In this document: piece by piece, positions 7,933-15,219 of the stretch | Layout: every line of letters starts with the position of its first letter | Position numbering within the stretch: the stretch's first letter is position 1 | Origin: Granulicella sp. | Lineage (GTDB): Bacteria > Acidobacteriota > Terriglobia > Terriglobales > Acidobacteriaceae | DNA length: 26,127 bases | Assembly: GCA_003133205.1 (NCBI GenBank) | Contig: PKWK01000096.1 | Coordinates: 1-26,127 of the forward strand | Direction of reading: 5' to 3' | Program-made: the position numbers and the translations under genes | The notes under the pieces: model-generated | What the model was told of the DNA's origin: nothing | What the model saw: only the letters and a program-made list of their open reading frames with translations | Database searches by the model: none

Positions 7933-8921
7933 CCGGCCGCCCGCGCTTTCGGTTGGTCCTGCGTCGCAATCTCGCACTGCACCAGTTCGTACAAGCGGCG
8001 CGCCGGAGCCTCCAGCGTCCCGTCTCCCGCCACCTTCACGTTGTGCTGCATATGTACTGCGCTCTTTGACGAAAACAGAATCACGCTCTCCGGATTCTCC
8101 ACCAGCGCGGCCTTTAACATCAGCGACGCCAGCACCTCGCGGTCCGCCAGATCAGCGCCCACCTTCTCCGACCATCGCACTGCCCGCGCCTTATCCTGCT
8201 CGATCGATGCCCGGAGACTGCGGAAGTTCTCGCTCAGCGCCCGATGATGAATGCGAAAGCTCTTCATCGCAGGCACAGGCGCATCCAGCACCGACCACTC
8301 GAATTGCACTGTCCCGCAATACTCAGGACGCGCCGCCAGCAACATTCCAATCTTTTCCCGCTCGCTACCCACACCGAATGCCCCAATCGTCCCCGCAGCA
8401 ACAGAATGCTCCAGCAGGCGCAGCAACTCCTCATCCCGCAGATCATCCGCGGTGATCTCATGCAGCAGCCAAACATCGATGCGGTCCGTCCGCAACTCCG
8501 CCAGGCTGCGATCCAGCGACTCCTTCGCCTGGGCCGCCGTGAAGCTGGCCTTTTCCGCAGGCTGAGTCGCCCTGCCCGCCATCTTCGACAGCCCCTGCTT
8601 CAACCCGGGCAGCGCCTTCACCAGCGGACGCGCCACCGAGCGCGCCAGTCCAATCAACCCCTGATGTTTCGCCGGCGGAATGCCGTACTTCGTCGTCACC
8701 GTCACATCGGCGCGATGCCGGCCGAGGAACTCCCCCACGCAACTCTCCGCCTGCCCGAACCCATACATCGGCGCGACATCGAAGTGGCGCACACCCGCGT
8801 CGAATGCGGCCTCGAGCATCGCAACCGACTCCTTGCGGCCCATCGCACCCATCAGGCTCGAGCACCCAAAGCCGAGGCGTGTCGTCCGTCTTCCTGTCCT
8901 ACCCAGATCGATCGTCTCCAT
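7929..8921 (-). CDS. Aldo/keto reductase family oxidoreductase
   Basis: A 330-residue TIM-barrel NADPH-dependent oxidoreductase. The full catalytic tetrad is visible: Asp48 and Tyr53 in HFDVAPMYGFGQAE, Lys78 in VTTKYG, and His154 in VWLLHE. The N-terminal METIDLGRTGRRTTRLGFGCSS-type opening is characteristic of the family, so ATG 8921 is preferred over the longer frame beginning at 9005. The physiological substrate is unknown. A TTGACA-like hexamer on this strand (9012-9017) suggests the gene may have its own promoter in the 111-base gap after the glycosyltransferase. It overlaps the Nramp gene by four bases. Confidence 0.88.
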   Translation of the reverse strand: METIDLGRTGRRTTRLGFGCSSLMGAMGRKESVAMLEAAFDAGVRHFDVAPMYGFGQAESCVGEFLGRHRADVTVTTKYGIPPAKHQGLIGLARSVARPLVKALPGLKQGLSKMAGRATQPAEKASFTAAQAKESLDRSLAELRTDRIDVWLLHEITADDLRDEELLRLLEHSVAAGTIGAFGVGSEREKIGMLLAARPEYCGTVQFEWSVLDAPVPAMKSFRIHHRALSENFRSLRASIEQDKARAVRWSEKVGADLADREVLASLMLKAALVENPESVILFSSKSAVHMQHNVKVAGDGTLEAPARRLYELVQCEIATQDQPKARAAG

Positions 8922-9032
8922 CGCCAGTCCCAAGAATCCCTCTTGCAACCATAACCCGCCAACGGCCCGAATACCGGTCCTTCGGCAGATCAATTTATAG
9001 GTCATTCAACGTGTCAAATTAGATGCGGGCTT

Positions 9033-10223
9033 TTAGCCATCTGGCGAACCCGCGCAAGCGCCGTGTGGGTTGGATTCGAAAATCCTGACTTGCGGAAGAA
9101 GCGACCTCATACGCTCGACGATCAGCCCCACCTGCCTGTCGTTGTGATATCCGCTCCGCTCTGCCCGTGCGCGTCCCGCGGCCGCAATCCGCTTTCTCAC
9201 CGTCTCATCCGGAAGATAGCGCCGTACCTTCTCCACGCACTCCTCAATCGTCGAGAAGAATACTGCCTCCTCATCTTCGACGAACCGCTGCAAATGTCCC
9301 TCCGACCGCTCGACCAGGAGAAACCCTTCGCAAGCCGCAATCTCAAAGCTCTTGTGCGCGAACTCATCCTGGTTGGCATGGGTGAGAAAGCTCAGGTTGA
9401 TCTTCGACTTCCATATCCCTTCGCGATACACGTCCCGGAACAGCTCTCCATGTCCGCGATACATCGCCGCAACCGCCTCCGCGGACAGATGCTCCTTCCA
9501 CACCAACCCGCCCGACACCGTCACCGGCACACCGAACTCCTGCCACAACCGCGTAAGGAACTTGCCTCGCTGGTCATACGGCGTGCCGATAAACGACACC
9601 TCCCGGTCCCGATCCGCATCGCTCCAACCGGCCGGCGGCGGAAAGTGAATCGTCGGTTCATACGCCGTCTGAATCTTGATCACATCGCGCGCGCCACGGC
9701 TCTTGTAGTCCGCGATGTTCGCGTCGCGCTGCACCACATGCAGGTCGTAGTACGGAATGTCCTTCATGTACAGCCGCCAGCCCGGATCCTGCCGCGTGCC
9801 GAAGGGGTTGTCGATCATGTAGCTGACCGTTGCAATGCCCATAGCACGCAGCCGCTCCAGCGTCTTGGGCTGCATCCCCAGCAGCTTGTCCGTCCACACC
9901 AGGTCAGGCTTCTCGCGCTCGGCCATGTGCAGCAGATCGCGGTTCAGGCGATTGATCGATGCCCCCGCCGCCAACCGAAACGTAATCTTGGCCAGCAGTT
10001 CATTGCCGGGCAAGTACTCGAAAGCGTTCAGCGGCACAACCCGATGTCCAAGCCGTTCCAGCGCCCAGAGCCGGTAGAGCGACGAATCGTTCGGCGACAG
10101 CCCCGAGGCGTACAAAATTTTCAGACGCCCAGCATCCTCCGAAGCACCGCCCGGCGGGTTCGAGTTAGCCGGTCCTGGCTTCTCAGGCTGCTCAATCAAG
10201 GGGTAGGATTCGTTGCCAATCAT
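9033..10223 (-). CDS. CgeB-like glycosyltransferase
   Basis: A 396-residue cytoplasmic protein resembling the CgeB/spore-maturation-type glycosyltransferases (GT-B fold). After a disordered Pro-rich N-terminus (1-33), LKILYASGLSPNDSSLYR opens the first Rossmann-like half. The C-terminal half (about 200-370) holds VSFIGTPYDQRGKFL, a region ending HANQDEFAHKSFEIAACEGFLLVER, and FFSTIEECVEKVRRYLPDE, which match the nucleotide-sugar-binding half. Acceptor and donor are unknown. It starts one base after the stop of the MgtE-N/CBS gene (TGA-A-ATG), so the two are probably translationally coupled. Its last residues run into a gcgggcttttagcc string that resembles repeat fragments elsewhere in the window. 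Confidence 0.82.
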   Translation of the reverse strand: MIGNESYPLIEQPEKPGPANSNPPGGASEDAGRLKILYASGLSPNDSSLYRLWALERLGHRVVPLNAFEYLPGNELLAKITFRLAAGASINRLNRDLLHMAEREKPDLVWTDKLLGMQPKTLERLRAMGIATVSYMIDNPFGTRQDPGWRLYMKDIPYYDLHVVQRDANIADYKSRGARDVIKIQTAYEPTIHFPPPAGWSDADRDREVSFIGTPYDQRGKFLTRLWQEFGVPVTVSGGLVWKEHLSAEAVAAMYRGHGELFRDVYREGIWKSKINLSFLTHANQDEFAHKSFEIAACEGFLLVERSEGHLQRFVEDEEAVFFSTIEECVEKVRRYLPDETVRKRIAAAGRARAERSGYHNDRQVGLIVERMRSLLPQVRIFESNPHGACAGSPDG

Positions 10224-10224
10224 T

Positions 10225-11544
10225 TCAAGTCTTCGTCCGCAACTGCGCGATTACCTGCTCTGCGTAAATCACGCCGGCAAGTTTCTTCTCCGCGTTCAAA
10301 ACCGGCAGAGCGCGCAGGTTGTACTTATCGAACAGCTCCGCCACTTTCTTTCCACTCGCATTTATGTCACACGAGACGATGTGGCCATCGGACAGGCCCG
10401 CCACCCCGGTTCCCCGCGGCGCCAGCAGCACCTTCACCAGCGGCACAACGTCATGAAGCACCTCGTGCTCGTCCACCAGGAAGATGTGCGTCAGCGTCTC
10501 GAGGTCGCCTTCGAACTCGTTCAACGCCGCAACCGCCTCGTCCACCGTCGCCCCCTTGCCCAGCGAGATATAGTCCTTCGTCATCTCGCCCGCCGCCGAA
10601 TCCCCCGAGAACTCCAGCAGGTCCTCGACATCCTGGCGCTCTTCGGGATCCATCTCCTCCAGGATCGCCTCCGACCGCTCATCCGTCAGTTCGGCCAGAA
10701 AGTCCGCCGCGGCCGCCGGATCCATCTCCTCCACAATGCCGGCGACGTGCTCCGAGTCGAGCGAATCCGTCAATGCCTTCTGCATCTTCGGTTCGACCTC
10801 TTCGAGCGCCTCCGCCGCAATCCCTTCATCCAGCGACGTGAACAGCGCCTGCCGCTCGGCCGGAGCGAGGTCCTCCAGAATGTCCGCCAGGTCGGACGGA
10901 TGCATCTTCGCCAGCCTGTCCTGCTCGATCTTCAGCCGCACCCGTCGCGCCGGATCCCGATCGATCAAATCGACGAAGTCCCACGGGATCACACTCGTCC
11001 GGAACCGCGCCGAAACTCGGTCGACCGTCGCTGTGGGAAGCCCCTTCAGCAACCTGCGTACCGCGCCCCGCGTCCCTACCTCCACCTCGGCGATGCGCAG
11101 CGACAGCGCGTGCCCCACCAGAGGCCCGCCGGACCCGTCCGGCATCAACTCCTCACCCGCGTCGGCCACCGGCTCCCACACCAGTTCCACGTCGTTCACC
11201 CGGACCACCTTGTGCCCGTGCACATCGATAATCTGCTGGTCGAGCAGGTCGCGTTCCAGCAAAAGATACGAATCTTCCTTCGGCATCAACTTGGGTTTCG
11301 CCTGCCCACGCATCCGAAGGCCGCCCGCCGCTGTCATTTCCAGATCGGTCACCGCGGCCATCGACATCCGGTCCGAACGCCCGGCACCCGACGCTTTCAC
11401 CACCAGTCCAAGCACATGGTTCGCGTCGTCAGGAGGACACACCGCGAACTCGCGCACATGGCCCAGCGTCCGCCCGCTCGCATCCTCCACAGGCGCGCCC
11501 ATCAGCGCGGAAACACTCGTCATCTGATTTGCAGTCTTCGTCAT
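10225..11544 (-). CDS. Soluble PRC-barrel / MgtE N-domain / CBS-pair protein
   Basis: A 439-residue protein with no membrane helix. Domains in order: PRC-barrel-like segments (about residues 5-65 and 90-165); an MgtE intracellular N domain of acidic helical repeats (about 185-305: LAKMHPSDLADILEDLAP, VAGIVEEMDPAAAADFLAEL, EAILEEMDPEERQDVEDLL); and two CBS motifs (about 315-435: GEMTKDYISLGKGATVDEAV and ALPVLNAEKKLAGVIYAEQ). In MgtE channels these two domains sense cytosolic Mg2+ and gate the pore. Here the pore domain is absent, but an Nramp-type transporter is encoded in the same operon. ATG 11544 was chosen because the longer frame (to 11706) has a non-homologous leader overlapping a possible divergent promoter. 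Confidence 0.85.
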   Translation of the reverse strand: MTKTANQMTSVSALMGAPVEDASGRTLGHVREFAVCPPDDANHVLGLVVKASGAGRSDRMSMAAVTDLEMTAAGGLRMRGQAKPKLMPKEDSYLLLERDLLDQQIIDVHGHKVVRVNDVELVWEPVADAGEELMPDGSGGPLVGHALSLRIAEVEVGTRGAVRRLLKGLPTATVDRVSARFRTSVIPWDFVDLIDRDPARRVRLKIEQDRLAKMHPSDLADILEDLAPAERQALFTSLDEGIAAEALEEVEPKMQKALTDSLDSEHVAGIVEEMDPAAAADFLAELTDERSEAILEEMDPEERQDVEDLLEFSGDSAAGEMTKDYISLGKGATVDEAVAALNEFEGDLETLTHIFLVDEHEVLHDVVPLVKVLLAPRGTGVAGLSDGHIVSCDINASGKKVAELFDKYNLRALPVLNAEKKLAGVIYAEQVIAQLRTKT

Positions 11545-11691
11545 CGTACCCAGTCTGCCCCCGGTCGCGAAGGCATACCTCTTACCGCATCCTACCCCAG
11601 CCGACCGCGCCGCCGCCTCACTAGAAATGATTTGCAACCAGCCGTCACCCACATCGACAACCACCCAAAGGCCGGAAATCCGCCCGCTGTC

Positions 11692-11720
11692 TTGACATTC
11701 GAGCAATCCGCAAGCAAACT
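11692..11720 (+). promoter_or_regulatory. Weak candidate promoter for the anti-sigma/STAS pair
   Basis: A consensus TTGACA at 11692-11697 is followed 17 bases later by caaact, a poor -10 element. It lies in the 233-base divergent gap upstream of the anti-sigma gene. The call rests mainly on the -35 match. Confidence 0.25.
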
Positions 11721-11777
11721 GCCATCATTACCGAAGCCCGCCATCACCTGTAGGTCGGGATCGGCCAAAGGACCCGG

Positions 11778-12218
11778 TTGCCCGATTCCACAACAAGCCG
11801 TGCTTCATTCACGCTCGCTTCCTCCATCGAGAGCGTCGACATGGTGGAAAAAACCGCGGAGGACTTCGCCGGGCGCGTTGGATTTGATCAAGACACCGTC
11901 TCCAACATCGCCATGGCGGTGCGCGAGGCCGCTGTCAACGCTGTTCTCCACGGCAACGCCTATAACCCGGTGAAGCACATTACCGCGTCCTTCGAGGCCA
12001 ATTCCGACGCCTTGATCGTTCGTATCACAGACCAGGGCCCCGGTCTCGACCCCAGCAACCTCCCCGACCCGCTTGCCCCGGAAAACATCCTCCGCGGCTC
12101 AGGTAGGGGCATCTTTCTCATCAGAGCCTTTATGGATGAGGTACACTTTCGCCAGTTACATCCCGGCACTGAACTCACACTCATCAAACACCGTGCGCCG
12201 GCACAACCGCCGGCTTAG
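11778..12218 (+). CDS. RsbW/SpoIIAB-like anti-sigma factor kinase
   Basis: A 146-residue protein with a GHKL-type ATPase fold. Visible boxes are the N box EAAVNAVLHGNAYNP (about residues 55-69), the G1 box DQGPGLDP, and the G2 box GSGRGIFLIRAF. Such proteins bind a sigma factor and phosphorylate a STAS-domain antagonist. The start is a TTG at 11778 preceded by aaagga (11767-11772). The first ATG (11841) would cut off the conserved N-terminal strand and helix (SFTLASSIESVDMVEK), so the TTG is preferred. The STAS gene follows after 20 bases, making a two-gene partner-switch unit. No sigma factor is in the window, so the target is unknown. Confidence 0.9.
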   Translation: MPDSTTSRASFTLASSIESVDMVEKTAEDFAGRVGFDQDTVSNIAMAVREAAVNAVLHGNAYNPVKHITASFEANSDALIVRITDQGPGLDPSNLPDPLAPENILRGSGRGIFLIRAFMDEVHFRQLHPGTELTLIKHRAPAQPPA

Positions 12219-12238
12219 TCCGAAAAGGAGAGATAGTC

Positions 12239-12583
12239 ATGAGCATGAAAGTTGCAACCCGCCAGGTGGACGGAGTCACCATACTCGACCTCAGTGGCCG
12301 CATCACCCTGGGGGAAGGCAGTGTCACGTTGCGCGACACCGTTCACGACGTGATCGCCAAGGGATCAAAGCACATCCTGCTCAACTTGGAAAGCATCAGC
12401 TACATCGATAGCTCCGGCATCGGCGAACTGGTCAGCGCCTTCACCTCGGTCAGGAATGCGGGCGGCGAACTCAAGCTGCTCAACCTCACCAAGAAGGTCC
12501 ACGACCTGCTCCAGATCACCAAGCTCTACACCGTCTTCGACATCTGGGACAACGAAGCCTCTGCCGTCAGCGCCTTCAAATAG
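12239..12583 (+). CDS. STAS-domain anti-sigma factor antagonist
   Basis: A 114-residue single STAS-domain protein of the SpoIIAA/RsbV type. The opening MKVATRQVDGVTILDLSGRITL and the central motif YIDSSGIGELV are diagnostic; the serine pair at about residues 60-61 includes the usual phosphorylation site. In partner switching, the unphosphorylated form binds the kinase and frees the sigma factor or another target. A strong Shine-Dalgarno (aaaggagag, 12223-12231) precedes the ATG by seven bases, stronger than the kinase's site, which would give antagonist in excess. The gene ends just before a strong hairpin terminator. Confidence 0.93.
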   Translation: MSMKVATRQVDGVTILDLSGRITLGEGSVTLRDTVHDVIAKGSKHILLNLESISYIDSSGIGELVSAFTSVRNAGGELKLLNLTKKVHDLLQITKLYTVFDIWDNEASAVSAFK

Positions 12584-12606
12584 CGCGAATCCATTTCGCA
12601 TTAACA

Positions 12607-12641
12607 GAAACGGCCGCCGGATCAAATCCGGCGGCCGTTTC
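12607..12641. terminator. Bidirectional intrinsic terminator
   Basis: A perfect 16-base stem (12607-12622 with 12626-12641) and a 3-base loop caa. Its core is cggccgccgg, with AAA on the left arm and TTT on the right arm. It sits between the convergent STAS gene and lemA and can serve both strands, although the U tracts are short. Confidence 0.85.
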
Positions 12642-12657
12642 CTGTGTCTCGCTCAGT

Positions 12658-13239
12658 TTACTTCGAGAAGTCCACCTTCGGCGCGGTCTTCGAACTCGTG
12701 TCGGCCGCATAGTACCCCGTCTTCGGGTGGTAGCCGGCAAAGTTCGCCCAGATGTTATTCGGAAACTGCTGGATGAACACGTTGTAGTCCTCGATCGCCG
12801 CGTTGTATCGCGTCCTCGCAACCGCAATCCGGTTCTCCGTGCCCGCCAGTTCATCCTGCAACCGCATGAACTGGTCGTTGCTCTTCAGTTGCGGATAGTT
12901 CTCCTGCATCCGCATCAACGGCAGCAGCGCCACATTCAGCCGATCGTTGGCAGCCAGCTTCTCATTGGGCGTCTGCGCCGTCATCAGGCCCGCCCGCGCA
13001 TTCGCAATGCTCGTCAGCACCGTCTCCTCGACGGTCGCGTAACCCTTCACCGTCGCCACCAGGTTCGGGATCAGGTCCCCTCGCCGCTGCAGGTCCACGT
13101 CAATATCCGAGAACGCCTTTTGCACATCCTGGTCCTTTTGGACCATCTGATTCCTCGCGCTCACATAGCTGCCGCCGGCAAACAATGCCACCAGCACGAT
13201 CAACCCAAGCACTCCCAGCACAACCCACAAAGCCTTCAT
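12658..13239 (-). CDS. lemA: LemA family membrane protein
   Basis: A 193-residue protein with one N-terminal membrane helix (residues 5-25) and a long alpha-helical LemA domain. Family hallmarks are RNQMVQKDQDVQKAFSDIDV, QRRGDLIPNLVATVKGYA, and ARTRYNAAIEDYNVFIQQFPN followed by WANFAGY. Most LemA proteins are about 185-200 residues, so it is full length. A purine-rich ggggaaagg precedes the ATG. It lies downstream of the TPM-domain gene on the same strand, and lemA/TPM pairs are common. The biochemical role of LemA is not established. Confidence 0.93.
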   Translation of the reverse strand: MKALWVVLGVLGLIVLVALFAGGSYVSARNQMVQKDQDVQKAFSDIDVDLQRRGDLIPNLVATVKGYATVEETVLTSIANARAGLMTAQTPNEKLAANDRLNVALLPLMRMQENYPQLKSNDQFMRLQDELAGTENRIAVARTRYNAAIEDYNVFIQQFPNNIWANFAGYHPKTGYYAADTSSKTAPKVDFSK

Positions 13240-13314
13240 CGTCGCAAACCTTTCCCCATCAATATGTACGCCACAGCCACTGTTTCCGTTCCCTTGAACC
13301 TCGAACCTATCTTC

Positions 13315-14142
13315 TCAGAAGTCCCCGCTAGCGCCTCCGCCGCCCGAGCTTCCTCCACCAAACCCGCCAAATCCGCCTCCGCCTCCGCCCTCGCCGCCTC
13401 CGCCTCCACCAAAGCCGCCGCCACCACCGCGGCCTCCGCCACCAAGCAGATTGAACAAAACGAAGAACAGCAACCCAATGTGTCCGGTGAGGATCAAAAC
13501 TCCGATCACCACCACCACGATCCCGGCGATAACAAACACCGCAAATGGGCTCATCTGGGCCTGAGGCTGAGTTTCGTAGTGATACTGCTGGACCGGTGCC
13601 CCGCCGTTCGCATCCAGTCCAAGGTTTACCCCAGCGTCCGCCGCGATGTCCTGCGCGAGTTCACGCACCGCAATTGGAATCCCCTGGTTGTAGTCGTTGG
13701 TGTGAAGAAACGGCTGCATATCCCGGCCGATATCTCCCACCTTCGCGTCGTTCAGCAGCCCTTCCAGCCCATATCCGACTTCGATCCGATACTTCCTCGG
13801 ATTCAGAGACACGATCAGCAGGACGCCGCGGTCCGTCCCCTTCTTCCCCACCTTCCACTTATCTTCCAGAGCGGTAGCGAACTCCTCGATCGACGGAATC
13901 GCTCCCGACTTATCCGGGTCCATCGACTTGACCGTCACCACCGCGATCTGTGCGTGTGCCTGGTGGTCGACCTGCGTGCACAAGTCTTCCAGGCTCTGCC
14001 GCGTCTCCGGCGTCAGAACCCCCGCAAAATCATTAACGTAACCAGTTGGAGCTGGCAGCGCCGCCACCGACTCCGCATGGATCAATCGGGCAGGGACTAC
14101 CAGCAGAACGGCAAACAAAAGCCAGCGCACACTTCGAAGCAT
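13315..14142 (-). CDS. TPM-domain membrane protein with glycine-rich tail
   Basis: A 275-residue protein. A signal peptide (LLFAVLLVVPARLIHA) is followed by an extracytoplasmic TPM domain (about residues 30-175: YVNDFAGVLTPETRQSLED, IAVVTVKS, RGVLLIVSLNPRKYRIEVGYGLEG). Then come two close hydrophobic segments (about 200-235) and a tail almost entirely of Gly with scattered Phe and Ser, ending GGGASGDF. This is the standard YgcG-type architecture, and the Gly-rich end is typical of the family. TPM domains bind divalent metals. The gene precedes lemA by 75 bases. The tail's low-complexity DNA creates a spurious frame at 13236-13478. Confidence 0.9.
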   Translation of the reverse strand: MLRSVRWLLFAVLLVVPARLIHAESVAALPAPTGYVNDFAGVLTPETRQSLEDLCTQVDHQAHAQIAVVTVKSMDPDKSGAIPSIEEFATALEDKWKVGKKGTDRGVLLIVSLNPRKYRIEVGYGLEGLLNDAKVGDIGRDMQPFLHTNDYNQGIPIAVRELAQDIAADAGVNLGLDANGGAPVQQYHYETQPQAQMSPFAVFVIAGIVVVVIGVLILTGHIGLLFFVLFNLLGGGGRGGGGGFGGGGGGEGGGGGGFGGFGGGSSGGGGASGDF

Positions 14143-14223
14143 TGCCCCCCATTCTACGCCGCTCTACGCTGCCGGCTTTTGCCTCCAAGGGGACCCGAAG
14201 GCCCCCATCCCCTGTTTATTGCG

Positions 14224-14255
14224 CTGACTAGCTGACTCGCTGCCCTGCTATTTCG
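14224..14255. repeat. Octamer tandem repeat, four copies, overlapping a stop codon
   Basis: Four consecutive 8-base units: ctgactag, ctgactcg, ctgccctg and ctatttcg. The last unit contains the stop codon of the DUF4142 gene on the minus strand. A seven-unit relative lies at 24621-24676. Confidence 0.8.
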
Positions 14256-14961
14256 ATGCCGTCGCCGGAGCGGGCCGCGGCGGGCGCGGTGGAAGCGCAA
14301 TTCCGGTCGCAGTTGCGGTCTTCGAGATCAGCCCCAGATGTTGATGCATGATCCCCATCGTCTTCACTACCTCTGCCGCCAGTTCTGGATCGGCCGCAGC
14401 AGACGCCTCCGTGTAGAAGCTGTGAAGGGTTTGCCAGTGCGCCTTCACAGCAAAGTTCAGGTATTCCGTGTCGAAATCCTTGCCCGAGAGGCCGTTCAGC
14501 TTGTCGTATTCCTTCTGCCCGTCCTTGCTCACCTTCTTCGGAAGCATCACGCCCAGCGAGTCCGCAACGGCAGCCATGTCCTTGTTCATCGCGGTATGGT
14601 CGTCCACCATCTTCTGCGCCAGCTCTTTCACCTCCGGCCCGCCCTTCTCGACCGCAAGCGCCCCCAACTTAACATCCGCCAGGCCACCCTCCGCCGCGGC
14701 GCGCACGAATTGCTTGTCCAGCATCTGCTGTCCCGTCTGCCCCGGAGCACCAAGCGAGTCCCGCATCGAGCTCGTCTGGTTTGTTTGCGCGCCGGTCGCC
14801 GGGTTCGAACCCGTCTGGCCAGGGGCGGGCTGGTTCATGCCTTGCGGGGATTGCGGGTACTGGGCAGAGTTGGCGGTTGGGTCGACCTGACCGACAAGAA
14901 TCGACGGCGCCAGTAAAACTGCCGCTCCAAAGGCCGCAAGCCATATGCGCTTCATATTCAT
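14248..14961 (-). CDS. Secreted DUF4142 protein
   Basis: A 237-residue exported protein. Residues 1-27 form a signal peptide (MNMKRIWLAAFGAAVLLAPS). A Pro/Gln/Asn-rich disordered stretch follows to about residue 75. A helical DUF4142 (ferritin-like bundle) domain fills about 80-220, with KQFVRAAAEGGLADVKLG, ELAQKMVDDHTAMN and LNFAVKAHWQTLHSFYTEA. Function is unknown; members are often envelope or stress proteins. ATG 14961 is preceded by a clear Shine-Dalgarno (tgaggag, seven bases upstream), so the longer frame to 15003 was rejected. Its final codons lie inside an octamer repeat, which may have reset the C-terminus. Confidence 0.87.
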   Translation of the reverse strand: MNMKRIWLAAFGAAVLLAPSILVGQVDPTANSAQYPQSPQGMNQPAPGQTGSNPATGAQTNQTSSMRDSLGAPGQTGQQMLDKQFVRAAAEGGLADVKLGALAVEKGGPEVKELAQKMVDDHTAMNKDMAAVADSLGVMLPKKVSKDGQKEYDKLNGLSGKDFDTEYLNFAVKAHWQTLHSFYTEASAAADPELAAEVVKTMGIMHQHLGLISKTATATGIALPPRPPRPAPATASK

Positions 14962-15202
14962 GGTGAAACTCCTCAATCTGGCCTTCATCCGGTGATGCCG
15001 CACTCGCGAGCGATCACGGCGTTGCTACATGCTTCACGCCGCACTTAATCTTGGTGCAAGAAATGCATGGAGAGTTGCCCGATACGCAACCCGCGCCCTG
15101 CACTCCTTTCACTGGAGCGTTATCCTATCCCCATAGGCTTAGAAGTGGCAATACTTTCCTCCGCCACGTTCCATCCATTCATTAACCACGTCCAAACCAC
15201 TC

Positions 15203-15207
15203 AGGAG
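15203..15207 (+). promoter_or_regulatory. Ribosome binding site for the S9 peptidase
   Basis: AGGAG at 15203-15207 lies 12 bases before ATG 15220. This supports 15220 over the in-frame ATG at 15067, whose 51-codon leader does not look like family sequence. Confidence 0.55.
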
Positions 15208-15219
15208 TCCCACCCAGGA

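Noticed and set aside
8991..9017. TTGACA and TATAAA on the minus strand before the aldo/keto reductase
   Set aside because: The spacing between the hexamers is about 12 bases, too short for a normal promoter; not listed as a feature.
9023..9036. gcgggcttttagcc at the end of the glycosyltransferase
   Set aside because: Looks like a fragment of a gggctttagccc repeat but lacks a complete palindrome; too short to call.
9063..10841. Long plus-strand open frame (592 codons) opposite the glycosyltransferase and MgtE-like genes
   Set aside because: Arg/Pro/His-rich low-complexity translation with no family resemblance; an antisense shadow of GC-rich third positions.
10213..11973. Long plus-strand open frame (586 codons) opposite the MgtE-like gene
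   Set aside because: Same shadow signature; it also overlaps the start of the real anti-sigma gene in another frame.
12727..14235. Plus-strand frame (502 codons) opposite lemA and the TPM gene
   Set aside because: Shadow; the minus-strand frames carry clear LemA and TPM motifs.
14809..14820. ggttcgaacccg, resembling a tRNA T-arm
   Set aside because: No acceptor, D or anticodon arms around it; it codes for ordinary residues of the DUF4142 linker.
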